Shown: in pieces, positions 1 through 7,895 of the stretch
Layout of the letters: each line of letters begins with the position of its first letter
Numbering within the stretch: position 1 is the first letter of the stretch
NCBI GenBank assembly: GCA_041751955.1
Contig: JBGSIB010000075.1
Location: 50,590 to 114,589 of the forward strand
Length of the DNA stretch: 64,000 nucleotides
Source: UBA2040 sp041751955
GTDB lineage: Bacteria; Bacteroidota; Bacteroidia; Flavobacteriales_D; Crocinitomicaceae
Direction: 5' to 3'
Made by a program: the position numbers and the translations under genes
Notes under the pieces: generated by a model
What the model was told of the DNA's origin: nothing
Seen by the model: the letters and a program-made list of their open reading frames with translations, nothing else
Database searches by the model: none

Positions 1-180
1 AACTTGACATTCAAATCCGTGCGGTATTTCGAGAAACAAACCTGTTTTTACAAGTGACCGTTCCAAAGGTTTCAAAATCAGATTTTCGTTCAATACTGCT
101 CTTACATCTAAACCAGCACTGCTTGAGGTTTCATAGGCTGGAAGGACATGTTCGGAGGTATTGATAATTTTGACTTTCAT
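1..180 (-). CDS. dut: dUTP diphosphatase, N-terminal part (cut by window edge)
   Basis: The 60 visible residues start at an ATG at 180 and run off the left edge without a stop. They read as the beginning of a trimeric dUTPase: a short strand (MKVKIINTS), then LPAYETSSSAGLDVRA, which is the family's motif 1 (AGxDxxA), followed by LKPLERSLVKTGLFLEIP, the 'PgerxlvpTGl' strand. The enzyme hydrolyses dUTP to dUMP and PPi, supplying dUMP for dTMP and keeping uracil out of DNA. Motifs 2-5 lie outside the window. It follows the flippase by 78 bp on the same strand and is probably co-transcribed with it. Confidence 0.93.
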   Translation of the reverse strand, partial: MKVKIINTSEHVLPAYETSSSAGLDVRAVLNENLILKPLERSLVKTGLFLEIPHGFECQV

Positions 181-258
181 ATTCAATTATATGGAGCTCA
201 AAAATAAGAAATTATATTCGTTTGAAAATGAGTTTCATCCTTATGCAATCAACATGCA

Positions 259-1713
259 TCAGTTGACAGACTTCTTTAAAGAGGGTTTTTCCATAAACCA
301 CACCAAAGCGACGAACAGCGCCAGGAGAAGATTTCGACTGATGTATTTCAGCCAAGCATTCTCAAAGTTGAATTGACTACCAATGAAAAAGAGCAACAAA
401 GCTACACCCATGTACAAGAAAAATTTTCGAACATTGTATTTGATTGGGTAATATTTTCTCGACAACAAGAAGGAGGCAATGGTTTGTGCTGCGTAAACGA
501 TCAAGGTTGCATAGGCGCTCGCCATATAGCCGTAAGTTGGAATGAATATCACATTGACTAGAACAGTTAAAATAGCGCCACCAATGGCAATGTAGGCGCC
601 AAATTTCGTTTGACCAGAGAGTTTATACCAAATACTCTGATTGATATAAATACCGAGGAAAATATTCGCTAAGAGCAAAATTGGAACAACTTTCAGGCCT
701 ACATAATAGGCTTCGTTGCGTATAAATAGTTTGAAAAGGTCAATGTTCATGGTTACCATTAGGAAGATGACGCATAGAACTGCCACCAAAAAATTCATGA
801 TTCTGCGGTATTGTTTATCTCTATCCAAACTCTTGCTCTGGGAAAAGAAATAAGGCTCCGCCGCATACCGATAAGCTTGCAAGAATATGGTCACCAACAT
901 GGCTAATTTGTAGCATGCGCTGTAGATCCCAACTTGTTCAGTGGCATATTTCAAGGAGTTCGCCGATCCATCGTATAAAATTTGTTTCAATAAAATACGG
1001 TCAATGGCTTCGTTGACGATGCCGGCCATTCCGGCAATCATCAATGGGAAAGAATAGCGCAACAATTCTTTGATGGCATCAAAGTCTATTTTCCAATGAA
1101 TACCCATGAATTCTTTGAACAAGGCCAAAGGTTTGACCAAGGAAGAAACTAGGTTGGCTATTAAAATAAACAAAACGCCTTCTTCTGGTCGTGTAGGGTC
1201 AAATAGTACGTATAGGAAAAATAAATTCAGACCAATGTTGATGAGTATACTTGAAAATTGAATGCTTGCAAATTTTACCGCTTTTTCTTCTGCCCGCAAC
1301 TTAGCCAATGGAATAGCGGAAATTGCGTCAAGGACTACGATGATACCCAGCAAAATAATGTATTCTGGATGATCGCCATAGAGCATTGCATCTGAAAGGG
1401 GTTGGTAGAAAAGGAGCAGTAGTACAGCAAATCCTCCGTTTAGTAGTAAGACACTTAAAAAACTGGAATTGAAAACGGCTTGTTTATCCTCACGTTTTTG
1501 GAGAAAGTGGAAATATGCCGTTTCCATACCGAAAGTCAAAAAGACAATTAGAAATGCTACGTAGGCGTATAATTCTGAAACCACGCCATAGGTTTGTAAA
1601 GACAAGATATCCGTGTATAACGGAACTAACATGTAATTCAAAAAACGCCCAACTATGCTGGAAAGGCCATAAACGGCAGTTTGTCCTATAAGTTTTTTGA
1701 TGGGGTTGGACAC
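259..1713 (-). CDS. Polysaccharide/lipid-linked oligosaccharide flippase (Wzx/MATE-like)
   Basis: 484 aa, almost entirely hydrophobic with about 12-14 membrane segments. The N-terminus (PIKKLIGQTAVYGLSSIVGR) is typical of the polysaccharide biosynthesis/O-antigen flippase family in the MOP exporter superfamily. The likely role is moving an undecaprenyl-linked sugar across the inner membrane; the substrate cannot be read from sequence. The start is GTG at 1713, sharing one base with the TAG stop of the upstream enoyl-CoA hydratase, which suggests translational coupling. The dUTPase gene follows. No other glycan genes are adjacent except a GT39 gene 1 kb upstream, so its pathway is unknown. Confidence 0.85.
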   Translation of the reverse strand: MSNPIKKLIGQTAVYGLSSIVGRFLNYMLVPLYTDILSLQTYGVVSELYAYVAFLIVFLTFGMETAYFHFLQKREDKQAVFNSSFLSVLLLNGGFAVLLLLFYQPLSDAMLYGDHPEYIILLGIIVVLDAISAIPLAKLRAEEKAVKFASIQFSSILINIGLNLFFLYVLFDPTRPEEGVLFILIANLVSSLVKPLALFKEFMGIHWKIDFDAIKELLRYSFPLMIAGMAGIVNEAIDRILLKQILYDGSANSLKYATEQVGIYSACYKLAMLVTIFLQAYRYAAEPYFFSQSKSLDRDKQYRRIMNFLVAVLCVIFLMVTMNIDLFKLFIRNEAYYVGLKVVPILLLANIFLGIYINQSIWYKLSGQTKFGAYIAIGGAILTVLVNVIFIPTYGYMASAYATLIVYAAQTIASFLLSRKYYPIKYNVRKFFLYMGVALLLFFIGSQFNFENAWLKYISRNLLLALFVALVWFMEKPSLKKSVN

Positions 1714-2489
1714 TATTGTCTAAAATTTGGTTTTCTTTTCTCTAAAAATGCGCCTGTCCCTTCATTGAAATCGGCTGTTCCAAAACAAGAACCAAATTCT
1801 TGAATTTCTACTTTAAAGCCGTTCACGCCATCTTCAAAATTAGCATTGACAGCTCGAATGGCTGCTGAAATGGCTGTTTTTGAATTGTTTAATATTTTTC
1901 CGACGATCTCTTCGCATTTGGCGATGAGGTCATTCGGTTCTACAACGTGATTAACCAAACCCCATTTTAACGCTTCTTCGGCATTGATCATTCCAGCGGT
2001 AAAAACCATTTCGTTGGCTTTACCCCGACCGACCAATTGCGCCAAGCGCTGTGTTCCACCATAACCTGGAATGACGCCCAAAGAAACTTCAGGTAAACCC
2101 ATGCGAGCGTTTGAACTAGCAACGCGGATGTGCGAACACATGGCCAATTCTAATCCACCACCCAATGCGAAACCGTTGACTGCGGCAATCAAAGGAATGG
2201 ACATTTTTTCTACAAAATCAAAAAGCTGGGTTTGTCCTTTTCGTGCTAATTCTTCACCTTGTTCAATTGAAAAATCGGCAAATTCTTTGATATCGGCTCC
2301 AGCTACAAAAGCTTTTTCGCCTGAACCCGTGATGATAACCGCACCTGTTTTTTCATCGGTGTTGGCTGCATCCAATGCAAGGCGAAGCTCTTTAATCGTT
2401 GCACTGTTGAGTGCGTTCAATTGATTCGGTCGATTGATGGTAACGATTTGATACCCTTCTTTTTTCTCGACAAGAATGTTGTTGTACAT
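1713..2489 (-). CDS. Enoyl-CoA hydratase / crotonase-family protein
   Basis: 258 aa, the normal length for a soluble crotonase. The oxyanion-hole region AGADIKEF is at residues 63-70. NGFALGGGLELAM (105-117) supplies Glu114 and LPEVSLGVIPGYGG (132-145) supplies Glu134. This is the two-glutamate pair of true hydratases, 20 residues apart as in mitochondrial ECH. The expected reaction is syn hydration of trans-2-enoyl-CoA, for example crotonyl-CoA to 3-hydroxybutyryl-CoA in beta-oxidation or butyrate-type metabolism. No other beta-oxidation gene is nearby, so chain-length preference is unknown. It has its own promoter element (2507-2514) and leads a unit with the flippase and dut. Confidence 0.92.
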   Translation of the reverse strand: MYNNILVEKKEGYQIVTINRPNQLNALNSATIKELRLALDAANTDEKTGAVIITGSGEKAFVAGADIKEFADFSIEQGEELARKGQTQLFDFVEKMSIPLIAAVNGFALGGGLELAMCSHIRVASSNARMGLPEVSLGVIPGYGGTQRLAQLVGRGKANEMVFTAGMINAEEALKWGLVNHVVEPNDLIAKCEEIVGKILNNSKTAISAAIRAVNANFEDGVNGFKVEIQEFGSCFGTADFNEGTGAFLEKRKPNFRQ

Positions 2490-2506
2490 GGTAAATGGAT
2501 TTTAAA

Positions 2507-2514
2507 CAAAAATA
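2507..2514 (-). promoter_or_regulatory. Bacteroidota -7 element for the enoyl-CoA hydratase unit
   Basis: Minus-strand TATTTTTG matches the TAnnTTTG consensus of the Bacteroidota primary sigma factor. It lies 17 bp before the ATG at 2489. No convincing -33 TTTG was found. Confidence 0.6.
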
Positions 2515-2620
2515 GTTACTTTTTGCCTTCTAAAGTGGATTTATGCGAAAGGCTAGCAGGACTTTACTTCAGTTGGACAAAATGTTGAAGATAAAAATCT
2601 ATAATTCTGTAATTTTTTTT

Positions 2621-2729
2621 GAACCGAGATTTTAAGGATTACAGGATGAACTAGGATTTTCTATTGGTTATGAATAGGTTAGGTCTCTGCTTCAATAATC
2701 CCTAAATCCTTTAATCCTGAGAATCACGT
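2621..2729. repeat. Interspersed 'AATCC' repeat element, copy 1
   Basis: The 300-bp gap 2490-2789 contains the promoter above and this element. The left arm (2621-2651) reads as the reverse complement of GTTCATCCTGTAATCCTTAA. The right arm (2701-2728) reads AAATCCTTTAATCCTGAGAATCACG in pieces. The same words occur at 6521-6628, so this is a dispersed family whose arms face each other and could fold. No reading frame of note lies in the gap. Confidence 0.6.
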
Positions 2730-2789
2730 TTTTTTTGTGTCATCCAAAACAAACACGCTAATTTTTTAATGCATGATATGTTCAATCCA

Positions 2790-4343
2790 TTACTGGAATT
2801 TTAAACGCTGAATAGATGTATCCTTGGTAACATATTCCGGTAGAGGCTGAATCCATTCGATGACTTTGATTTTATAGCCGATTTGTTTCATTTTTCGAAG
2901 CATCTTTTCCTTTGGAATATAGTTCAAAGCAAGGTTGTTACTAAAAAACATCCACGAAATATTTCCACGCCCTCTCAAATCAGCATTGATGATGATGGTT
3001 TTGGAATCTTTCGTCCCGTTTATGCGAATGAAATCCAACTGTTCTTGATATAGTCCTCTATCGATAAATGTGCTATTTTCCTCATAGAAACCGATGTCGG
3101 TAATTGTATTTTCGGCCTTAAAAACAACGAAAACGAGCCAACAACCCACAACGCTGTAAATAGTCGGACGAAGAATTTTGTGTCGAAGTAAATCTATCGT
3201 TTTCACCAAGCCGAAACTCATGAGCAAAAGCACAAAAGGATAAGTAGGAATGACAAAAGAATTCATTTTCGTTTTAGACAAAGTGAAAAACAAGAAAACA
3301 GCAAGTGTCGCTACCCAAAGCGTCCAATAATTTTTGGAAACGGTTTTTTCAATAAACGTTGATCCTAGCGATAAAATCAATAAACTCCCTAAAATTATTG
3401 GAGAAAAGAAAGTGGAGCTCAGGTTTTCCAAATGAAATTTCCAATCACCGTCGTGGCCTTCAATGATTTCAAAAAAGTGACGGGTGTTGTAGGCCATTTC
3501 GTAATTGGCTTGCTCGGGGAAATAGCTGTGAATGTAAATCTGCCAAGGCAAAACAATCAAAATGGAGACCATCAAAGCTCGGATTAGAAATAAGATTTCG
3601 CTTTTGTTTTTTTTCCTTAAGGCCAGAAGGGCAAAAATTCCCCACGGAGCAAAAACCAACAATCCGACGAGCCATTTTGTCAATACGGCCAAACCAACGA
3701 AAGCTCCTACCCAATACGCCCATTTATTAGAACGATTTTGGGTAAATCGGAAATACGCCCAAAATGACAAAAGCACATAAATCATGAAAACGGAATCGTT
3801 GTGGTCTGTGCCTATTCTTCCCGACAACATGCCCAAAGGATAAAAGGAAAATAAAAAGAGCGAAGCGGCTAAAAATCCAACTTTTTTATTCAAAAGAATA
3901 CGTCCCATGTCAAATAAAGTAAGAGTTCCAGCGATATGTAACAATACCGAAGGCAAGCGCACAGCAAAAGCCGTATTTCCGATGAGTTTTATCGACAATG
4001 CAATTTGATACAAAAACAAAGGCTGTTTGTGCAACCAAGTGCGCTGGTCGGCCCATGTTTTATGCTTGAAAAGGCTTGTATCCAAATCAATGAGCATGGG
4101 ATGAAATGGGTTTTTCGCTAAGTTTTTGCCCACCAAAGCATGAAATTGTTCATCCCATGGATACAACCATGGCACGGCTTTGGCAAAAGACATGGCAATC
4201 AGCAAAGCAGAAAAACCCAACAAAGGCAAAAAGATTTTTTTCTGGTAGAAAAAGCTAATGGAACTCAGTGTAAAAATGAGGATGGAGCCTAAAAATAGAT
4301 TTTGTGCGATGCTTGGAATGTTCGACCAAAATTCAAAATTCAT
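2790..4343 (-). CDS. ArnT/GT39-like membrane glycosyltransferase
   Basis: 517 aa, with about 11-12 membrane segments in the first ~400 residues and a C-terminal soluble tail of ~110 residues. The first periplasmic loop carries YPWDEQFHALVGKNL with Asp64-Glu65, the acidic motif that holds catalysis and metal in the GT-C families PMT (GT39) and ArnT (GT83). A second loop, TWADQRTWLHKQPLFLYQ, also fits this fold. These enzymes transfer a sugar from a polyprenyl-phosphate donor to a lipid or protein acceptor in the periplasm. The donor and acceptor are unknown. It lies 9 bp downstream of hemJ on the same strand. Confidence 0.85.
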   Translation of the reverse strand: MNFEFWSNIPSIAQNLFLGSILIFTLSSISFFYQKKIFLPLLGFSALLIAMSFAKAVPWLYPWDEQFHALVGKNLAKNPFHPMLIDLDTSLFKHKTWADQRTWLHKQPLFLYQIALSIKLIGNTAFAVRLPSVLLHIAGTLTLFDMGRILLNKKVGFLAASLFLFSFYPLGMLSGRIGTDHNDSVFMIYVLLSFWAYFRFTQNRSNKWAYWVGAFVGLAVLTKWLVGLLVFAPWGIFALLALRKKNKSEILFLIRALMVSILIVLPWQIYIHSYFPEQANYEMAYNTRHFFEIIEGHDGDWKFHLENLSSTFFSPIILGSLLILSLGSTFIEKTVSKNYWTLWVATLAVFLFFTLSKTKMNSFVIPTYPFVLLLMSFGLVKTIDLLRHKILRPTIYSVVGCWLVFVVFKAENTITDIGFYEENSTFIDRGLYQEQLDFIRINGTKDSKTIIINADLRGRGNISWMFFSNNLALNYIPKEKMLRKMKQIGYKIKVIEWIQPLPEYVTKDTSIQRLKFQ

Positions 4344-4352
4344 AGACTGGAA

Positions 4353-4886
4353 CTATTGTTTGTTGAGTTTCTTGTACAACTTGATGAGCATCATCAATCC
4401 AATGGCGACCAAAAAGAAATAACCCGTCGCTTTCCACCATGGCATGCGATTTTGCAATTCCACTAAAAAGATAATCGCAACCAAACACAAGGTCGCGGCC
4501 TCATTCCACATCCGCAAGTGTTTCGATTTCCATTTGAAAATACCTCGAGCCATTTGAAACATCAAACGCTGCGAAACGAAATGATAGACCAAAAGAATAA
4601 CAACAAAAGCCAATTTGGTATGCATCCAGCCTTGTTCCAGTAAATATGGATTAAGAATCAACATCCACGTACCGAAAACCATCGTCAAAACCATGGCTGG
4701 CGTCGTGATTATCCACCACAATTTTTTCTCCATGATTTTAAATTGATCCGACAAAGCCTTCTTTGCCGCCTCCTCTTTTTCTTGTGCTTCGGTGTGATAA
4801 ATAAATAAGCGCGGCATGTAGAATAGCCCGGCAAACCAACTGACAACAAATATGATGTGTAAAGATTTTACGATGTCGTATGTCAT
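4353..4886 (-). CDS. hemJ: Protoporphyrinogen IX oxidase HemJ (CopD/UPF0093 family)
   Basis: 177 aa with four to five membrane helices. The first helix, KSLHIIFVVSWFAGLFYMPR, has the conserved histidine (residue 10) and arginine (25) of HemJ. The helix around residues 85-115 (MHTKLAFVVILLVYHFVSQR) carries a second conserved His/Lys set. HemJ oxidises protoporphyrinogen IX to protoporphyrin IX late in heme synthesis and is the usual form in bacteria lacking HemG/HemY. Heme supply fits the cytochrome oxidase operon a few kb away, though the two are not co-transcribed. Possible alternative: a CopD-like copper protein, but the length and first-helix motif favour HemJ. Confidence 0.85.
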   Translation of the reverse strand: MTYDIVKSLHIIFVVSWFAGLFYMPRLFIYHTEAQEKEEAAKKALSDQFKIMEKKLWWIITTPAMVLTMVFGTWMLILNPYLLEQGWMHTKLAFVVILLVYHFVSQRLMFQMARGIFKWKSKHLRMWNEAATLCLVAIIFLVELQNRMPWWKATGYFFLVAIGLMMLIKLYKKLNKQ

Positions 4887-4922
4887 GCGGTAAAATTAAG
4901 AAATAAGAAATAAGAATTATGG

Positions 4923-4986
4923 ATTACGAATTACGAATTACGAATTACTAAATACGGATTGGCGGATTGGCGGATTGGCGGATTGC
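4923..4986. repeat. Two adjacent microsatellites, 7-bp and 8-bp units
   Basis: A 7-bp unit ATTACGA repeats 3 full times plus a partial copy from 4923, immediately followed by an 8-bp unit GGATTGGC repeated 3 times plus a partial copy (4956-4986). A short AAGAAAT repeat precedes them. They lie between hemJ and the barrel-protein gene. A related GGATT array is at 12802-12840. Such arrays can slip during replication. Confidence 0.85.
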
Positions 4987-5038
4987 TGATTGTTTTTGTT
5001 AATTGTACTTCCGTCAATCCAATAATTCAAAATCCGTT

Positions 5039-5653
5039 CTAACCTTTAAAATTGAAAGCAAGCGTCAGTCGATGGAAATAAAGTTGATCCAATTGGGGCG
5101 AAGAATTCATATCCGTGAGGCCATAACTGTAGCGCATTTCGGGTGCGAAATGTAAATTTTTCAAGGATACATCGAAGCCGAAGCCAAAATCGACAGCCAA
5201 AGTAGTTTTATTGAAAATTACCGCAGCATCGTTGTCGCTTTTGGGAAGTGGTGTGGTGGCCGATGGTCCAAACACAAGATACGGACGATTTTTTTTGTTA
5301 CCCAAATATACCTGGCCTAATAGCGCAAAATCCAGAGTTTGATTGTAGGCACGGGTGGAAGTAAGCAAATCGCCTTGGCTGTTTTTATAATCCAAAAAGG
5401 CATTGTTGAACGAAAGTCCAGCGCGCGAAGAAAGAGCTAGCTTTTTATTGAAATGGTATTCTGCTAAAATACCCAAACCTATTCCAGGACCAGGTAAAAG
5501 ATTTAATTCTTTTGGTTTCGAACCCTTGGCTTGTAAAAATGAATAGTTCGGACTCAGTGAAAAACCGGCTTGAAATTTTTTTGAGGTGACTTCTTGTCCA
5601 AAAGAACAATTTAAAAAGATAAAGAAAAGAAAGACTAACACGGACTGTTTCAT
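5039..5653 (-). CDS. Outer-membrane beta-barrel protein (OmpW/OMP_b-brl-like)
   Basis: 204 aa. It opens with a signal peptide (basic start, hydrophobic core, cleavage near FGQ at residues 18-20). The rest alternates polar and nonpolar residues in strand-like stretches such as GFSLSPNYSFLQ, LGILAEYHF, LALSSRAGLSF, LDFALLGQVYLG and TLAVDFGFGFDVSL, and ends LTLAFNFKG with an aromatic near the C-terminus, as expected for a small 8-stranded porin-fold protein. The specific function is unknown. It is monocistronic and separated from hemJ by microsatellite DNA. Confidence 0.75.
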   Translation of the reverse strand: MKQSVLVFLFFIFLNCSFGQEVTSKKFQAGFSLSPNYSFLQAKGSKPKELNLLPGPGIGLGILAEYHFNKKLALSSRAGLSFNNAFLDYKNSQGDLLTSTRAYNQTLDFALLGQVYLGNKKNRPYLVFGPSATTPLPKSDNDAAVIFNKTTLAVDFGFGFDVSLKNLHFAPEMRYSYGLTDMNSSPQLDQLYFHRLTLAFNFKG

Positions 5654-5730
5654 AACTGAAATTTTAAGTTTTCTCTACAACGAGTTGTTTTAGAAAAAAG
5701 TATAAATATTTTCTTTAGAGAAGTAATCAC

Positions 5731-5761
5731 AAAAAAAGGGACAAACCACTAAGTTCGTCCC
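5731..5761 (-). terminator. Rho-independent terminator of the LEA-like gene
   Basis: Read on the minus strand: GGGAC stem, 14-nt loop, GTCCC, then seven T. It starts about 20 bp after the stop codon at 5784. Confidence 0.75.
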
Positions 5762-5783
5762 TATCAAATAAGTAAGCACTAAA

Positions 5784-6422
5784 TTATTGCGCTTCTTTCG
5801 TTTCGTCTTCTAGTTTTTCTGCTGCCTCGTTCAATACTTCTGCTGCTTCTTCAGCAACATCTTGAGTTTCTGCAACTACTTCTTCAGTTACTGCTTCAAG
5901 TGTTTCGCTTGATTCTTCTGCCACTACTGGAGCTTCTTCAACAATTTCCTCGGCATCTGCGACAGCTTCTTCAGCCGCAACGGTTGTTTCAGCGGCAGCT
6001 TTTGGAGCAGCTTCATGGTCTTTGCCCGTAACTTTGTCCATCACATCTTCGGCAAGGTCTTTGGTTTTTTCCCAAGCGTCTTCCGCCATATCACCAGCTT
6101 TATGCGCCATATCTGAAGTGGTATCCGCTACCTCGCTTGCCACGTCTTTGGTTTTTTCCCAAACCGCTTCGGCAACATCGCCTGTTTTTTCAGCAATGTC
6201 TTCGGCAACGTCTTTGGTTTTTTCCCAAGCATCTTCTGCAAAATCTTTGGCTTTGTCCCACACAGATTCTGAAGCATCTCCTGTTTTTTCTGCTACTTTC
6301 GAGGTAACATCACTTGTTTTTTCAGCTGCGCTTGAAGCTGCATCTTTGGTTTTGTCAGCCGTTTTTGCTGCAACATCACCTGATTTTTTGAATAAATTCG
6401 AAAAGAAACTACCGATTCCCAT
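5784..6422 (-). CDS. LEA group 3-like / YtxH-like amphipathic-helix repeat protein
   Basis: 212 aa with no signal peptide. After a short hydrophobic start (MGIGSFFSNLFKKSGD), residues ~33-127 are built from 11-residue units: AEKTSDVTSKV, AEKTGDASESV, WDKAKDFAEDA, WEKTKDVAEDI, AEKTGDVAEAV, WEKTKDVASEV and WEKTKDLAEDV, with one shortened unit. This 11-mer periodicity gives the amphipathic helices of group 3 LEA proteins, which protect membranes and proteins during drying or freezing. The C-terminal ~75 residues are Ala/Glu/Val-rich, very acidic and probably disordered. A stress-protection role is an inference; binding to the inner membrane through the N-terminus is possible. It has its own terminator. 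Confidence 0.6.
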   Translation of the reverse strand: MGIGSFFSNLFKKSGDVAAKTADKTKDAASSAAEKTSDVTSKVAEKTGDASESVWDKAKDFAEDAWEKTKDVAEDIAEKTGDVAEAVWEKTKDVASEVADTTSDMAHKAGDMAEDAWEKTKDLAEDVMDKVTGKDHEAAPKAAAETTVAAEEAVADAEEIVEEAPVVAEESSETLEAVTEEVVAETQDVAEEAAEVLNEAAEKLEDETKEAQ

Positions 6423-6520
6423 TTTGATTGAATATTAATTGTTGTGTTGCTAAAATTACATGAAATATGTGGTTATAGGTTCAAATTGAAAAATTGGTTA
6501 GGATGAGGTAAAAAATAAAA

Positions 6521-6628
6521 CCACGATTTAAGAGATGAAAGGATTTAAGGATTAAAAAGCGTTACACAAACGTTGACAAAACGAAAAAAAATCGTGGTTC
6601 ATCCTGTAATCCTTAAAATCCTGATTCA
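6521..6628. repeat. Interspersed 'AATCC' repeat element, copy 2
   Basis: The gap 6423-6730 (308 bp) holds no gene but carries CCACGATT (6521-6528) facing AATCGTGG (6590-6597), plus AAGGATTTAAGGATTA (6539-6554) facing TAATCCTTAAAATCCT (6608-6623). The outer words match those at 2621-2729, including TTCATCCTGTAATCCTTAA. The rest of the gap is AT-rich with no recognisable signal. Confidence 0.6.
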
Positions 6629-6730
6629 AGAAAAAAATTAGAAACACAAAGTGTTCGTCTAAATGTCCTCTGGGCGTGCGCGGTGAATACGTCTAAATTT
6701 CTTAATGTTGAAAAAACAACTTTTTGTACA

Positions 6731-7261
6731 TCAACTGCCGTAAAAAGGCGAAATCATCCAATACACCACTACACCAGAAACAGCAACGTAGAACCAAATA
6801 GGCCAAGCAAATCGGGTCCATTTTTTGTGTTTCACGAAATTACCTTGCCATGCGAAAAGATACGTGAAAAGAACGATAGGAATCACCGCAACGCTCAATA
6901 CGATATGTGAAACCAACAATGGATAATACAAAAAGTCGTAAGCACCTTTGTAGGTTGTGGAGTCACTGGTCATGTGATAAACCACGTACAGCGCCAAAAA
7001 AATCAGCGACAAGAGCAAAGAGAAACGAATCAAAGCACGATGCAAGCGCATATCCTTCATTTTAATGGCAATTAAGGCAAGAATCAGAATAGCGGCAGTG
7101 CAACCATTTATCATCGCGTAAACAGCAGGAAGATACGATGTGTCATAACCCGGAATCTTTATGCCAAACAATAAAGCAACGACAATGGGAATCGCAATCG
7201 AAACAATTTTAATCAGTTTTACAGTTTTTACACTATTTGGATCCAACAATGCCATATTCAT
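6731..7261 (-). CDS. DUF420 membrane protein of the cytochrome oxidase cluster (CtaM/YozB-like)
   Basis: 176 aa with five predicted membrane helices. The family (DUF420) is found next to cytochrome oxidase assembly genes; in Bacillus the relative CtaM/YozB is needed for heme A-type oxidase maturation. Conserved histidines sit in the helices (RLHRALIRFS, VVYHMTSD, SHIVLSVAVIP, KHKKWTRFAWPIWFYVAVSG). It overlaps the SCO gene by 29 bp; the internal Met3 start would shorten the overlap to 23 bp. It is the last gene of the operon. The exact assembly role is unknown; the context is strong. Confidence 0.8.
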   Translation of the reverse strand: MNMALLDPNSVKTVKLIKIVSIAIPIVVALLFGIKIPGYDTSYLPAVYAMINGCTAAILILALIAIKMKDMRLHRALIRFSLLLSLIFLALYVVYHMTSDSTTYKGAYDFLYYPLLVSHIVLSVAVIPIVLFTYLFAWQGNFVKHKKWTRFAWPIWFYVAVSGVVVYWMISPFYGS

Positions 7262-7895
7262 TTTTTAAAAGTAAACGTATTTCTTTTTCCATTCGGTCCA
7301 CTTCCTGTGGGTTGGTGCCATCAAAAACACCGCGAACATATCCTTCTTGATCCACCAAACTAAAAGATGGCGAATGCGCATAACCGCCAGCTGATGCTTC
7401 ATCCTGTCCAGCAAAAAGAAGAAAGTTTTCTATACCCAATTGGTGGGTTCTTGCCTCGTCACCGGTAAAAAAGTGCCAATTTCTAGCTTTAATATCGTGT
7501 TTCTTGATGTAGGCTCTCAAACGACTAGGACCATCTGTTTTAGGATTGATGGAAAAGGACATGAACTGAATTTCCTTGGATAAATCGCTCATGTTTTCGT
7601 TCAATCGTTTCATTTGTGTCGTCATTTTCGGACAAATGGTAGGACAAGACGTAAAAAAGAAATCAGCAACCCAGATTTTTCCTTTCATTTCTTTGGAATG
7701 CACCAAAACCGAATCTTGATTCCAGAACATGAAATCAACCATTTTGGGATAAATGGTATCCGCAACTTCTTTTCCGTTGACAGTTTTGTATTCTACATCC
7801 ACTTGTCCTAATTTAGGAAGTGGAGTGTAATCATCAGAGCAAGAAAGGAAAAAGAAAACTAATGCTGTAAAAAATAATTTTATCGGGGTATTCAT
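7233..7895 (-). CDS. SCO1/SenC-family copper chaperone lipoprotein
   Basis: 220 aa. It is a lipoprotein with lipidated Cys19 (FFLSCSDD), so it is anchored on the periplasmic face. The thioredoxin-fold domain has FTSCPTICPK with Cys84 and Cys88 (CxxxC) and the third copper ligand His174 in GYAHSPSFSLVD. These are the three Cu ligands of SCO proteins, which metallate the CuA site of oxidase subunit II. It overlaps the upstream SCO-like gene by 4 bp (ATGA) and the DUF420 gene by 29 bp, so all three are translated together. Confidence 0.93.
   Translation of the reverse strand: MNTPIKLFFTALVFFFLSCSDDYTPLPKLGQVDVEYKTVNGKEVADTIYPKMVDFMFWNQDSVLVHSKEMKGKIWVADFFFTSCPTICPKMTTQMKRLNENMSDLSKEIQFMSFSINPKTDGPSRLRAYIKKHDIKARNWHFFTGDEARTHQLGIENFLLFAGQDEASAGGYAHSPSFSLVDQEGYVRGVFDGTNPQEVDRMEKEIRLLLKNEYGIVGSK

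Noticed and set aside
2071..2424. 117-codon plus-strand ORF
   Set aside because: Antisense to the enoyl-CoA hydratase, which has complete catalytic motifs.
4956..4986. CRISPR-like or origin-type iterons
   Set aside because: 8-bp units without spacers; no replication gene nearby.
6022..6438. 138-codon plus-strand ORF with regular Ser/Ala repeats
   Set aside because: It is the antisense frame of the 11-mer LEA-like gene; the repeat pattern comes from that gene.
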